Source of the DNA: Solirubrobacterales bacterium
GTDB lineage: Bacteria > Actinomycetota > Thermoleophilia > Solirubrobacterales > Solirubrobacteraceae
Assembly: GCA_025963965.1 (NCBI GenBank)
Contig: JAOPZS010000142.1
Span: 1 to 43,460 of the forward strand
Direction: 5' to 3'
Length of the DNA: 43,460 nucleotides
This document shows positions 17,109 to 25,736 of the stretch, piece by piece. Below the pieces are notes generated by a model that ran no database searches, was not told the DNA's origin, and saw only the letters and a list, made by a program, of their open reading frames with translations. Numbering within the stretch: position 1 is the stretch's first letter; each line of letters begins with the position of its first letter. The position numbers and the translations under genes are program-made.

Positions 17109-18713
17109 GTGATGGCAACCGTCAGCCAACAGGGCGTGCAGCGGATCACCTCGCTCAACCCGGCGACGGGGGCGGAGCTTGGCAGCGTCGCCCTGACGGC
17201 GCCCGGGCAGGTCCCGGAGGTCGTCGCGGCGATCGCCAAGGTGCAGCCGCTGTGGGCGCTGCTGCGCGTCGCCGACCGCGCCCGCTACATGCACCGCATG
17301 GCGCAGGCCGTGATAGACGACTTCGACGAGCTCTCCGATCTGCTCGTCGCCGAGCAGGGACGTCCGCGTGCCGAGATCGCCGCGCTCGAGCTGCTAGCCG
17401 CGATCGACGCGCTGCGCTGGATAGCCGATGACGGGGCGGCTGTGCTCGGCGGCCGCAAGATCCCGGTCAGCCGCTCGCTCGCGGTGGCCAAGCGCGGCCG
17501 GATCGCCTACGAGCCCTACGGCGTCGTCGGTGTGATCGGCGCCGGAAGCGCGCCGTTCGCACAGCCGCTCGGGCAGATCGCCGGGGCGCTCCTCGCGGGC
17601 AACGGCGTCGCCTTCAAGCCGGCTGCCCGCGCGTGTCTGGCCGGAGAGCGGATCGGTCGCGTGCTCGCTCGTGCCGGGTTGCCCGAGGGGCTCGTGCGGA
17701 TCGTGCACGGCGGCCCCGAAACGGGCATCGCGCTGGCGCGCTCGGACGCGGGCAAGATCCTCTTCACGGGCTCGCCGGCGATCGGCCGCGAGGTTGCCCG
17801 CGCCTGCGTCTCGCGCGAGAAGGAGGTGACTGTCGAGATCGGCGGCAAGGACGCGATGCTGGTCCTCGCCGACGCCAACGTGCCGCGCGCCGTCGCCGGA
17901 GCGCTGTGGGCCGGATGCGCCGGCGCGGGCCAGGCGCGGGGCTCGGTCGAGCGCGTCTACGTGGCCCGCGATGTCTACGCGCCGTTCCTCGCCGGGCTCG
18001 TGCGCGCAGCACGTGCCTCGCGTGTCGGGGATCCGGCGGACGAGCGCACGCAGCTCGGTCCGCTGTCCTCGCCGGCGCGCCTGGCGCGCGTGCAGGAGCT
18101 CGTCGAGGAGGCCGTCGAGCAGGGCGCGCGGATGCACTGCGGCGGGCCATTGGAAAGTCCCGCGGCCTCCGGCGGCGCGTTCTACGGCGCGACCGTGCTG
18201 AGCGGCGTCACGGACGGCATGCGGCTCGCCCGCGAGCCGATCGGCGGGCCGGTGATCGCGGTCTTCGCGGTCGACTCGGAGGATGAGGCGATCGCTCGCG
18301 CCAACGACAGCGACTACGGTCTCGGCGCCTCCGTCTGGACGGCCGACCGCTATCGCGGCACGCGCATCGCGCGCGAGCTGCGCGCGGGGATGGTCTGGCT
18401 CAACGACCACCTGCCCGGGCCGACCGTCTCGCGCGGCCCGTGGGGCGCAGCGGCGGGCAGCGGGCTCGGGCGCACGCTCGGGCAGGCTGGGCTGCGAGCC
18501 TGCGCGCAGGAGAAGCTGATCACGTGGGACCCGCCGTCGATGCGCGGGCTGTGGTGGGGGCCGTATGACACGACGACGGTCTCCGCCGCCCGCGCCGTCG
18601 CGCGCCTGCGCTCGCAGCGCGAGTCAGACCGCGAGCACGCCTGGCGCGCCGGCGCGCTCATGCTGGCACGGCTCGGCGCGCGCGTCTTCGGGCGCGGACT
18701 GCCCAAGCCGTAG
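17109..18713 (+). CDS. aldehyde-dehydrogenase-like protein lacking catalytic residues
   Basis: A 534-residue member of the aldehyde dehydrogenase superfamily, probably not an active dehydrogenase. The cofactor side is kept: Lys170 in VAFKPA, FTGSPAIGRE (219-228), and the base Glu243 in VEIGGKD. But the nucleophile position in the GQxC motif is Arg277 (GAGQARGSVERVYV), and the PWNFP loop carrying the oxyanion Asn reads AGSAP (about 145-149). The C-terminus carries about 50 extra residues rich in Arg and Ala. The start is GTG 17109 or, more likely, ATG 17112, as no Shine-Dalgarno is present. The neighbours, rarA and siroheme genes, give no hint of its job. NAD binding or a structural role is possible. 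Confidence 0.75.
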   Translation: MMATVSQQGVQRITSLNPATGAELGSVALTAPGQVPEVVAAIAKVQPLWALLRVADRARYMHRMAQAVIDDFDELSDLLVAEQGRPRAEIAALELLAAIDALRWIADDGAAVLGGRKIPVSRSLAVAKRGRIAYEPYGVVGVIGAGSAPFAQPLGQIAGALLAGNGVAFKPAARACLAGERIGRVLARAGLPEGLVRIVHGGPETGIALARSDAGKILFTGSPAIGREVARACVSREKEVTVEIGGKDAMLVLADANVPRAVAGALWAGCAGAGQARGSVERVYVARDVYAPFLAGLVRAARASRVGDPADERTQLGPLSSPARLARVQELVEEAVEQGARMHCGGPLESPAASGGAFYGATVLSGVTDGMRLAREPIGGPVIAVFAVDSEDEAIARANDSDYGLGASVWTADRYRGTRIARELRAGMVWLNDHLPGPTVSRGPWGAAAGSGLGRTLGQAGLRACAQEKLITWDPPSMRGLWWGPYDTTTVSAARAVARLRSQRESDREHAWRAGALMLARLGARVFGRGLPKP

Positions 18714-18716
18714 GGC

Positions 18717-18722
18717 TAACCT
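18717..18722 (+). promoter_or_regulatory. -10 box of the tetrapyrrole/ccm operon
   Basis: TAACCT (TANNNT) ends 6 bases before the ATG at 18729 and begins 4 bases after the stop of the preceding gene. With no Shine-Dalgarno before the ATG, a leaderless mRNA is likely and would carry the ten following genes. Confidence 0.5.
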
Positions 18723-18728
18723 CTAGAC

Positions 18729-19496
18729 ATGCCCGCTCAGGCCTATGCCGGTAAGGAGTGCGTCTGCCAGCTCCGCAAGGGGATCTGCGACCAGAGCTGC
18801 GTACAGGGGATGCTGGACACCCCCTTCTACATCGCCTGCCTGAAGCTGACCGGGCGGCGCTGCGTGGTCGTCGGCGGCGGCGAGATCGGGCTCGAGAAGG
18901 TCGAGGGGCTGCTGGCCTGCGACGGCGAGGTGACGCTGATCGCGCCGGAGGCCGAGCCGGCGCTCCAGGAGTACGCCCAGGAGGGCTCGATCCGCTGGGA
19001 GCGGCGGGAGTACGCGGGGCGCTCGGACCTGGACGGCGTGTTCATGGCGATCGCCGCGACGAACGACACGGACGTGAACATCGCTGTCTATGACGATGCG
19101 GAGCGGCGCGCGATGCTCGTCAACGTCGTCGATGTCCCGCCGCTGTGCAACTTCATCCTGCCGGCGATCGTGCGGACCGGACCGCTCGCGATCGCGATCT
19201 CCACCGCGGGCGCCTCGCCCGCGCTCGCCAAGCGCATCAAGCGCGAGGTCGAAGGGCAGTTCGGAGAGCCCTATGCGCGCCTGGCGGTGCTGCTCAACGA
19301 GGTGCGCGGCTGGGCCAAGGGCACGCTGCCGACCTACCAGGACCGGAAGGTCTTCTTCGAGGGCATCGTCGGCGGTGACCCCGACCCGGTCTCCCTGCTT
19401 CGCGAAGCCGAGGAGCCGGGCGCCGGCGAGCAGGCGGTGCGCGAGTTGATCGCACAGCACCAGGCCGCCAGCGAGCTGCAGGTGTCGAGAGCCTGA
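18729..19496 (+). CDS. precorrin-2 dehydrogenase / sirohydrochlorin ferrochelatase-type protein with four-Cys N-terminus
   Basis: A 255-residue siroheme-synthesis enzyme that oxidises precorrin-2 to sirohydrochlorin with NAD and may insert iron, as Met8/CysG-N/SirC do. It has the NAD loop [17 protein letters not shown] at 45-61, [15 protein letters not shown] with the catalytic-type Asp, and [22 protein letters not shown]. Residues 1-27 precede the usual family start and carry Cys11, Cys13, Cys20 and Cys24, a possible metal or Fe-S site. A later ATG (residue 28) has only an AGGGG directly abutting it, so the long form is favoured, supported by the leaderless -10 box. The next gene begins 3 bases after its stop. 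Confidence 0.82.
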   Translation: MPAQAYAGKECVCQLRKGICDQSCVQGMLDTPFYIACLKLTGRRCVVVGGGEIGLEKVEGLLACDGEVTLIAPEAEPALQEYAQEGSIRWERREYAGRSDLDGVFMAIAATNDTDVNIAVYDDAERRAMLVNVVDVPPLCNFILPAIVRTGPLAIAISTAGASPALAKRIKREVEGQFGEPYARLAVLLNEVRGWAKGTLPTYQDRKVFFEGIVGGDPDPVSLLREAEEPGAGEQAVRELIAQHQAASELQVSRA

Positions 19497-19499
19497 GCG

Positions 19500-20177
19500 G
19501 TGCCCGTTCTCGAGGTCGAGGGACTGACCCGCCGCTATGGCGAGCGGGACGCCCTCAGCGAGGTCTGCCTGACACTGGCCGAAGGGCGCACGCTCGTCGT
19601 CTTCGGCCCCAACGGCGCCGGCAAGACGACGCTTCTGCGAGTGCTCGCGACGCTGCTTCGCCCGCACGCCGGCAGCGTCCGTGTGCTCGGCAGCGGCCTG
19701 CCCGACGAAGCGTGGGCGGTCCGCGGCCGGGTTGGCCTGCTGGCCCATGAGCCGCTGCTCTACCGCGAGCTGACGGCCGCCCAGAACCTGCGCTACCACG
19801 CCCGCCTGCACGGCGTCGGCGAGGAGCGCATCGCCGAGCTGCTCGACGCCGTCGCGATGTCAAGGCGCGCCGATGAGCCGCTGCGAACGCTCTCGCGCGG
19901 CATGGTCCAGCGCATCGCCGTCGCCAGAGCCGTCCTGCACGACCCGGAGCTGCTGCTCCTGGACGAGCCCTACGCGAACCTCGACCCGGCGGCGATCGAG
20001 CTGGTCTCGCCGCTGATCGGGCCGGCCTCGCGACGCACGCGGGTCGTCGCCAGCCACGACCCGGGGCGCGGTCTAGCCGAGGCGGACGTGGTGCTGGGGC
20101 TGCGGGCCGGGCGCCCCGCGCTGCTCGCCGCCGCGACGTCCGTCGCCCCCGCCGAGATCACCGAGCTCTACCGGTGA
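19500..20177 (+). CDS. ccmA: heme/cytochrome c maturation ABC ATPase CcmA
   Basis: A 225-residue ABC ATPase, the short single-domain length typical of CcmA. Motifs: Walker A GPNGAGKTT, signature LSRGMVQR (LSGGQ variant), Walker B LLLLDEPYANLD, H-loop ASHD. In the System I pathway CcmAB uses ATP to release heme-loaded CcmE from CcmCD. It starts with GTG 3 bases after the upstream stop, and its own stop overlaps the GTG of ccmB, so it is firmly inside the operon. The match to CcmA rests largely on the ccmB/ccmC neighbours; by itself it could be any short exporter ATPase. Confidence 0.82.
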   Translation: MPVLEVEGLTRRYGERDALSEVCLTLAEGRTLVVFGPNGAGKTTLLRVLATLLRPHAGSVRVLGSGLPDEAWAVRGRVGLLAHEPLLYRELTAAQNLRYHARLHGVGEERIAELLDAVAMSRRADEPLRTLSRGMVQRIAVARAVLHDPELLLLDEPYANLDPAAIELVSPLIGPASRRTRVVASHDPGRGLAEADVVLGLRAGRPALLAAATSVAPAEITELYR

Positions 20178-20914
20178 GCGCGACCGTCGGCAAGGACGCC
20201 GCTGCCCCGCCCGCGCAGCGCATGGCCAAACGGGTCGGGCTGGGACGCACCGTCGGCGCGGTGATGCGCAAGGAGCTGCTCGTCGAGCTGCGCACGCTCG
20301 AGTCGGTGCCGGCGATGTCGCTGTTCGCCGTGACGACCTTCGTGATCTTTCACTTCGCGCTCAACCGAGGCAGCGTCGAAGGCGACCTCGCCTCGGGCAT
20401 CCTCTGGGTGACGCTCCTGTTCGCGGCGATCCTCGGCGTCAACCGGCTGTTCGTCGCCGATGCCGAGGAGGGGGGCTTCGACGGCTTCCTGCTCGCGCCC
20501 GTCGATCGCAGCGCGATGCTGATCGCCAAGGGGCTGACGCTGCTCGTCTATCTGCTGGCGCTCGAGATCGTCGCCGTGCCCGCGTTCTCGCTGCTGCTGC
20601 TCGGCCCGTCGGTCGGACCGGCGCTGGGCGGCCTCGTCGCGACGCTGCTCCTGGCCGATGTGGGCATCGCCGTGATCGGGACGATGGTCGCGGCGATGGC
20701 GGTCCGCACGCGGGCTCGCGACCTGCTCGGGCCGCTGCTGTCGCTGCCGCTGTTCGTCCCGATCGTGATCGGCGCCGCGCGCTGCACCGCGCCGCTGCTG
20801 GCATACGCCCACCGCACCGGACCCTCGGGTCGCTGGCTGGCCACGCTCGGGGTCTATGATCTGGTCTTCGGGCTGATCGCCTACGCCCTGTTCGACTTCC
20901 TCCTGGAGGACTAA
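20174..20914 (+). CDS. ccmB: heme exporter membrane protein CcmB
   Basis: A 246-residue inner-membrane protein with about six hydrophobic segments, the usual CcmB size. The N-terminal cytoplasmic stretch of some 35 residues leads to MRKELLVELRTLESVPAM, the family's entry helix, and later the loop FLLAPVDRSAMLIAKGL that follows the second membrane pair. It is the membrane partner of CcmA. The GTG start overlaps the ccmA stop (GTGA) and the TAA stop directly abuts the ccmC ATG. Six similar residues in the third membrane segment form a Leu-only run, which is simply hydrophobic filling. Confidence 0.82.
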   Translation: MSATVGKDAAAPPAQRMAKRVGLGRTVGAVMRKELLVELRTLESVPAMSLFAVTTFVIFHFALNRGSVEGDLASGILWVTLLFAAILGVNRLFVADAEEGGFDGFLLAPVDRSAMLIAKGLTLLVYLLALEIVAVPAFSLLLLGPSVGPALGGLVATLLLADVGIAVIGTMVAAMAVRTRARDLLGPLLSLPLFVPIVIGAARCTAPLLAYAHRTGPSGRWLATLGVYDLVFGLIAYALFDFLLED

Positions 20915-21736
20915 ATGGCCTCACGGTCCTACGGCAAAGGCCTGCGCGCCCTCAGCATCACAACAGTCCTGGCGATGACCGCCGCGCTGGCGCTCACCTT
21001 CTTCTATGCGCCACTGGAAGCCGAACAGGGGTTCCTGCAGAAGATCTTCTACGTCCACGTGCCGCTCGCGATCGTCGCGCTGTGCGGGTTCGTGCTCGGG
21101 GGCCTGTTCGCGATCCAGCATCTGCGCACGCGCGACCCGCGCTGGGACATGCGCTCCTACGTCGCTATCCACATGGCCCTGATCTTCGGCCTGGCGACCC
21201 TGATCACCGGGGCGATCTGGGCGAAGGGGTCCTGGGGGCACTGGTGGGTGTGGAACGAGCCGACGCTGGTCTCGTTCCTGATCGTGTTCCTGCTGTACGC
21301 CACCTACCAGCCGCTTCGCTTCGCGATCGAGGACCCCGAGCGCCAGGCGCGCTACGCGTCGGTCTTCGCCGTCACGGCAGGTGCGTTCGTGCCGCTGAAC
21401 TTCATCGCCGTGCGCATGTCGACGGCATTCGTGCACCCGCGCGTCCTTGGCAGCACCTCGAACCTGCCGGGCCCGATGAGGCTCACGTTCCTGATCTCGC
21501 TGGCCGCGATCGCGCTGCTCTACGCGACGCTCTGCAAATACGAGCTGACCGCGAAGCACACCAGGGCGCAGGTCCGCGCTCTGCGCCGCCGCCTGGCCGG
21601 AGAGACCGCCGGCACGCGCGGGCGCAGCGCCGCGCCGAGCGCGCTGCCCGAAGGCGCTCAGCGGCCCGGGAGCGGGCAGCCCGAGACGCTCGCGCCGAGC
21701 TTCGGAGCCGGCTCGGCGCCGGGGACGGTCGGCTGA
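20915..21736 (+). CDS. ccmC: heme-handling protein CcmC (cytochrome c assembly family)
   Basis: A 273-residue multi-pass protein of the heme-handling family. The tryptophan-rich signature reads WAKGSWGHWWVWNEP (about 105-119); most relatives have WD rather than WN in this loop. The two heme-ligand His are seen in KIFYVHVPLAI (near 47) and in AFVHPRVLG. About six membrane segments are followed by a cytoplasmic Arg/Ala/Pro tail of roughly 70 residues that is longer than usual. It probably attaches heme to CcmE, whose gene is not in the window. The ATG directly follows the ccmB stop, and TGATG couples it to the next small gene. Confidence 0.85.
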   Translation: MASRSYGKGLRALSITTVLAMTAALALTFFYAPLEAEQGFLQKIFYVHVPLAIVALCGFVLGGLFAIQHLRTRDPRWDMRSYVAIHMALIFGLATLITGAIWAKGSWGHWWVWNEPTLVSFLIVFLLYATYQPLRFAIEDPERQARYASVFAVTAGAFVPLNFIAVRMSTAFVHPRVLGSTSNLPGPMRLTFLISLAAIALLYATLCKYELTAKHTRAQVRALRRRLAGETAGTRGRSAAPSALPEGAQRPGSGQPETLAPSFGAGSAPGTVG

Positions 21737-21945
21737 TGGCGCTGCTCGCACAGCTGCCGGCGCTGCCGCTGCACACGGCCGGCAAGTACGTCGCGGCCGC
21801 CTACATCGTGCTGTTCGCGATGGTGCTCGTGTACGTCGCGATCATGGCGATCCGCATGAGCCGCACCGAGCGCGAGCTCGGTGAGCTGCTCGAGCAGCTC
21901 GAGCAGCAGCCCGGCGGGCACGAGCGGGAGCCGTCACAGCCATGA
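21736..21945 (+). CDS. ccmD: CcmD-like small membrane protein
   Basis: A 69-residue single-pass protein: a short N-terminus, one membrane helix (about residues 18-40) and an acidic, coiled-coil-like tail (SRTERELGELLEQLEQQ). The size, topology and place directly after ccmC match CcmD, which holds CcmC and CcmE together. Sequence identity in this family is always low, so position does most of the work. TGATG links it to ccmC and ATGA to hemA. Confidence 0.65.
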   Translation: MALLAQLPALPLHTAGKYVAAAYIVLFAMVLVYVAIMAIRMSRTERELGELLEQLEQQPGGHEREPSQP

Positions 21946-23297
21946 GCGAGCTGCTCGCACTGGGGATCTCGCACAAGACCGCGCCGGTCTCGCTGCGCGA
22001 ACGGCTGGCCTTCAGCGAGAGCGAGGCCGAGGAGTTCGCGCGCACGGTCACAGCCACCGACGAGGTCCGCGAGGCGGTCGTGATCTCGACGTGCAACCGC
22101 ACCGAGGTCTACCTCGTCGTCGGCGACCCCGTTCAGGCCGAGGCCGACGTGCTCGGGCTGCTCGCGCGCCGCGCAGGGATCCGCCCGACGGAGCTGGCCG
22201 AGGCGATCTACTCGCCGCGCAACTGCGACGCCGCTCGCCAGCTCTACCGCGTCACGGCCGGGCTCGAGTCGATGATCGTCGGCGAGGCCGAGATCCAGGG
22301 CCAGGTGCGCCGCGCCCACGAGGCGGCGATGGGGGCCGGCGCGACCGGGCCGCTATCGAACCGCCTGTTCGCGGCGGCGCTCACGACCGGCAAGCGCGTG
22401 CGCTCGGAGACGACGATCGGCGCGAGCCGCGTGAGCGTCCCCTCGGTGGCCGTCGACCTGGCGCTGAGCGTGCTCGGCGACGTGCAGGCGAGCCACGTCG
22501 TGATCCTCGGCGCCGGTGAGACGAGCGAGCTGACCGCACGTGCGCTCGCCGAGCAGGGCGCGGGAACGATCTTCGTCGCCAACCGCCACGCCAACCGCGC
22601 GATCAGCCTCGCGCAGCGATTCGGCGGCACGGTCGTAGGCCTCGAGAAGCTGCCCGAGCAGCTGCTGGCGGCCGACATCGTGCTGTCCTCCACGGCCTCG
22701 CCACACCCGATCGTCGGACGCGAGGAGCTCGAGATGGTCGTCGCTCAGCGCAAGGGCCGGCCGCTGCTGCTGATCGACATCGCCGTGCCGCGCGACATCG
22801 ATCCGGCGTGCGGCGAGCTCGAAGGCGTGACGCTCTACGACATGGACGACCTGCAGGCGCTCGTCGCGCGCAACCTCAGCTCGCGCGCCGATCAGGCGCC
22901 CCGGGCGCTGGAGATCGTCGAGGAGGAGATCCACCGCTTCGCCCGCTGGCTCGGGCAGCTCGACGCGCTGCCGACCGTCGGCGCGCTGCGCGAGCACGGC
23001 AATGCGATCGTCGAGCAGGTGCTGGCGGAGAACGCCGGACGCTGGGACTCGGCCTCCTCGCGGGACGTGGCGCGCGTGGAGGCGATCGCCAGAGCCGTCA
23101 TGACACGGCTGCTGCACGAGCCGACGATCCGCCTGCGGAGCCTCGACGGCGACCGGGGCCACGCGAGCCTCGAGCTCGTTCGCGAGCTGTTCGGGCTGCG
23201 CGAGGATGCGGCCGAGGCGCCGGCGGGCGAGGAGCTGGCCGAGGTGCACGACCTGGAGCGCCGCCGCGCGGCGCCCGCGAGGCGCAACCAGCGCTGA
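21942..23297 (+). CDS. hemA: glutamyl-tRNA reductase
   Basis: A 451-residue enzyme that reduces glutamyl-tRNA to glutamate-1-semialdehyde, the committed step of C5-pathway tetrapyrrole synthesis. Catalytic Cys lies in ISTCNRTEVY near residue 50, substrate loop GLESMIVGEAEIQGQVRRA near 107-125, NADPH loop VVILGAGETSELTARAL near 186, and IDIAVPRDIDP near 280, with a C-terminal dimerisation helix region. It works with GSA aminotransferase, not encoded here. The ATGA and TGATG overlaps with both neighbours show coupling to the cytochrome c maturation genes upstream and hemC downstream. Glu codons are nearly all GAG, unlike the exported genes. Confidence 0.95.
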   Translation: MSELLALGISHKTAPVSLRERLAFSESEAEEFARTVTATDEVREAVVISTCNRTEVYLVVGDPVQAEADVLGLLARRAGIRPTELAEAIYSPRNCDAARQLYRVTAGLESMIVGEAEIQGQVRRAHEAAMGAGATGPLSNRLFAAALTTGKRVRSETTIGASRVSVPSVAVDLALSVLGDVQASHVVILGAGETSELTARALAEQGAGTIFVANRHANRAISLAQRFGGTVVGLEKLPEQLLAADIVLSSTASPHPIVGREELEMVVAQRKGRPLLLIDIAVPRDIDPACGELEGVTLYDMDDLQALVARNLSSRADQAPRALEIVEEEIHRFARWLGQLDALPTVGALREHGNAIVEQVLAENAGRWDSASSRDVARVEAIARAVMTRLLHEPTIRLRSLDGDRGHASLELVRELFGLREDAAEAPAGEELAEVHDLERRRAAPARRNQR

Positions 23298-24202
23298 TGC
23301 GGATCGGGACCCGGCGGAGCGCCCTGGCGCTCGCGCAGGCCGAGCTGATCGCCGGGATGATCCCCGCGGGAGCCCCCGAGATCGTCCCGATCGTCACCGG
23401 CGGTGACACCGGCGCCGGCGCCGCCGACAAGTCCCGGTGGGTCGATGAGCTCGAGCAGGCGCTGCTCGACGAGCGGATCGATCTCGCCGTGCACTCGGCC
23501 AAGGACGTGCCGGGCGATCTCGCCGCGGGCACGGTGCTTCTCGGCACGCCGCCGCGGGCCCCCGCCGAGGACGTGCTGTGCGGCGCGGAGGGGATCGACG
23601 CGCTGGCGCCGGGCGCGCGCGTGGGGACGAGCAGCCTGCGGCGCGTCGCGCAGCTGCGCGCCGCGCGCGAGGATCTCGATGTCGTCGCAGTACGGGGCAA
23701 CGTCGACACGCGCCTGGAGAAGCTCGCCGACCCCGGACAGCGCCTCGACGCGATCGTGCTCGCGCGCGCCGGCCTCCTGAGGCTCGGGCGCGAGCGCGAG
23801 GCGGGCGGCACGCTCGACCCGCGACGCTTCGTCCCCGCCCCCGGGCAGGGCGCGCTCGCGCTGCAGGGCCGAGCCGGCGACGAGCAGGCGCGTAGCGCGG
23901 TGCGCTCGATCGGCGACACGGGGGCCTTCGCGTGCCTGCGCGCCGAGCGGGCACTCGCTGCCGGCCTGGACGCCGACTGCGACACGCCGTTGGGTGCGCA
24001 CGCCGTGCTGATCGCGGGAGGCGGCCTGCGCCTGCGTGGCTGGGTCGGGCTGCCCGACGGGGCGGCCTGGGTCGGCGACGAGCTGGTGGGCGAGGAGGAC
24101 GAGCCCGAGTCGCTCGGCGCGACCATGGCCGGACGGCTGCGCGCCATGGGAGCCGAGGAGCTGCTGGCCGGCGCGAGGCAGATGGCCGGCGATGACCGCT
24201 GA
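23297..24202 (+). CDS. hemC: porphobilinogen deaminase (hydroxymethylbilane synthase)
   Basis: A 301-residue enzyme that joins four porphobilinogens into hydroxymethylbilane. It has RIGTRRSALALAQAELIA at the N-terminus, AVHSAKDVPGDL with the catalytic Asp, GTSSLRRVAQLRAARED, the VVAVRGNVDTRL stretch, and the dipyrromethane cofactor Cys in DADCDTPLGAHA near residue 233. The N-terminal region GDTGAGAADKSRWVDELEQALL lacks the usual Phe-Val of other HemC proteins, a mild divergence. It is bound by TGATG to hemA and its last 11 bases overlap the start of the cobA-hemD fusion. Confidence 0.94.
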   Translation: MRIGTRRSALALAQAELIAGMIPAGAPEIVPIVTGGDTGAGAADKSRWVDELEQALLDERIDLAVHSAKDVPGDLAAGTVLLGTPPRAPAEDVLCGAEGIDALAPGARVGTSSLRRVAQLRAAREDLDVVAVRGNVDTRLEKLADPGQRLDAIVLARAGLLRLGREREAGGTLDPRRFVPAPGQGALALQGRAGDEQARSAVRSIGDTGAFACLRAERALAAGLDADCDTPLGAHAVLIAGGGLRLRGWVGLPDGAAWVGDELVGEEDEPESLGATMAGRLRAMGAEELLAGARQMAGDDR

Positions 24203-25736
24203 GCCGGAGGGCGGCGGGGCGGGACGGGTGTTCCTCGTCGGAGCCGGGCCCGGCGACCCGGGTCTGCTCGGTGCCCGCGCGCTCGAGGTGATCGCGAGCG
24301 CCGACGTGATCCTGTACGACCGTCTGGTCGGGCCGGGCGTCCTCGACGGGGCGCGGGCCGGCGCCGAGTTGGTGTTCGTCGGCAAGCAGGGAGGCGGCGA
24401 GGCGGTGCCGCAGGAGCGAACCGAAGAGCTGCTGCTGGAGCACGCGCGCCGGGGCAGGCGCGTCGTGCGCCTGAAGGGCGGTGACCCGTTCGTCTTCGGC
24501 CGCGGCGGCGAGGAGGCGTTGACGCTGCGCGCCGCCGGCATTCCCTTCGAGGTCGTCCCGGGTCTCACCGCGGGGCTCGCCGCGCCGGCCTACGCGGGGA
24601 TACCCGTGACCCACCGCGGCCTCTCGACGGCCGTCGCGCTCGTCACCGGGCACACCCGCGAGGGCACCGGCGGAGAGGGAGAGGACCACGAGGCGGCGAT
24701 CGACTGGCAGGCGCTCGCGGCGTTCCCCGGGACGCTCGTCTTCTACATGGGCGTCTCGGCGCTGCCGGTGATCGCCGAACGGCTGATCGACGCGGGGCGC
24801 CCCGGCTCGGAGCCGGCGGCGGTCGTCGAAGCCGGCACGCTTCCCCGGCAGCGAACGATCAGCGGCACGCTGGAGACGATCGCCGAGCTCGCGCTGCGCG
24901 AGCGCGTCATGGCCCCGTCGGTGACGGTCGTCGGCGCCGTCGCCGCCCTCGCCTCAGAGCTCGCCTGGCGCGAGCCGCCGCCGCTGGCCGGGCGCACGGT
25001 CGCCGTGACGCGGGCTCGCGCGCAGTCGAGCGGGCTCGCGCGCGTCCTCGGCGAGCTGGGTGCAACGGTGCTCGAGGCGCCGGCCATCCTCGTGCGGATG
25101 CTGCCGGGACCGGCGCTCGACCCGTCCCCGTACGACCTCGTCTGCGTGACGAGCGCCAACGGCGTGGAGGGCCTGTTCGCACGGCTCGCCGCGGGCGAGC
25201 CGCCCCGCGACGCGCGCTCTCTGGCGGGCGCGCGCATCGCGGCGATCGGAGCCGGCACCGTCGCGGCGCTCGCCGCGCGGGGGATCCGCGCGGACATCGT
25301 GCCCGAGCGCGCCGTCGCCGAGTCGCTCGTGGAGGCACTCGACGGACTGGCGGTACGGCGGGCGCTGATCGCGAGGGCCTCGCAGGCGCGCGAGGTGATT
25401 CCGGAGGCGCTCGCCGCCAAGGGCGTGCAGGTCGATCTGCTCGACGTCTACGAGACCGTCGCCGAGGCGCCCGAGGCGGGGGTCATCGAGCAGGCGGTGT
25501 GTGCCGACTACATCACCTTCACGTCGTCCTCGACCGTGCGCTTCTTTCTCGAGGCCGCCGGCGGGGCCGGCGCGATCAGCCAGGCGAGCAGGATCGTCTC
25601 GATCGGCCCCGTCACCAGCGACGCGCTGCGCGAGCACGGGCTCGAGCCGCATCTGGAGGCCGAGCGCCACGACGTCGAGGGAATCGTCGAGGCGCTGCTC
25701 GCCGACGCGGCCGACGGTCAGCGCACGCAGCCGTGA
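24192..25736 (+). CDS. cobA-hemD: uroporphyrinogen-III C-methyltransferase / uroporphyrinogen-III synthase fusion
   Basis: A 514-residue two-domain protein. Residues about 10-255 are the SAM-dependent methyltransferase that makes precorrin-2: GAGPGDPGLLGARAL, DVILYDRLV, RLKGGDPFVFGRGGEE, GIPVTHRG, and PAAVVEAGTLPRQRT. Residues about 265-510 are uroporphyrinogen-III synthase (RTVAVTRARAQSSGL; TSANGVEGLFARL; FTSSSTVRFFLEA; SIGPVTSDALREHG). One polypeptide therefore closes the ring and methylates it toward siroheme. The same fusion occurs in other actinobacteria and in clostridia. The ATG at 24192 overlaps the hemC end by 11 bases. The upstream precorrin-2 dehydrogenase would take its product. 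Confidence 0.92.
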   Translation: MTAEPEGGGAGRVFLVGAGPGDPGLLGARALEVIASADVILYDRLVGPGVLDGARAGAELVFVGKQGGGEAVPQERTEELLLEHARRGRRVVRLKGGDPFVFGRGGEEALTLRAAGIPFEVVPGLTAGLAAPAYAGIPVTHRGLSTAVALVTGHTREGTGGEGEDHEAAIDWQALAAFPGTLVFYMGVSALPVIAERLIDAGRPGSEPAAVVEAGTLPRQRTISGTLETIAELALRERVMAPSVTVVGAVAALASELAWREPPPLAGRTVAVTRARAQSSGLARVLGELGATVLEAPAILVRMLPGPALDPSPYDLVCVTSANGVEGLFARLAAGEPPRDARSLAGARIAAIGAGTVAALAARGIRADIVPERAVAESLVEALDGLAVRRALIARASQAREVIPEALAAKGVQVDLLDVYETVAEAPEAGVIEQAVCADYITFTSSSTVRFFLEAAGGAGAISQASRIVSIGPVTSDALREHGLEPHLEAERHDVEGIVEALLADAADGQRTQP

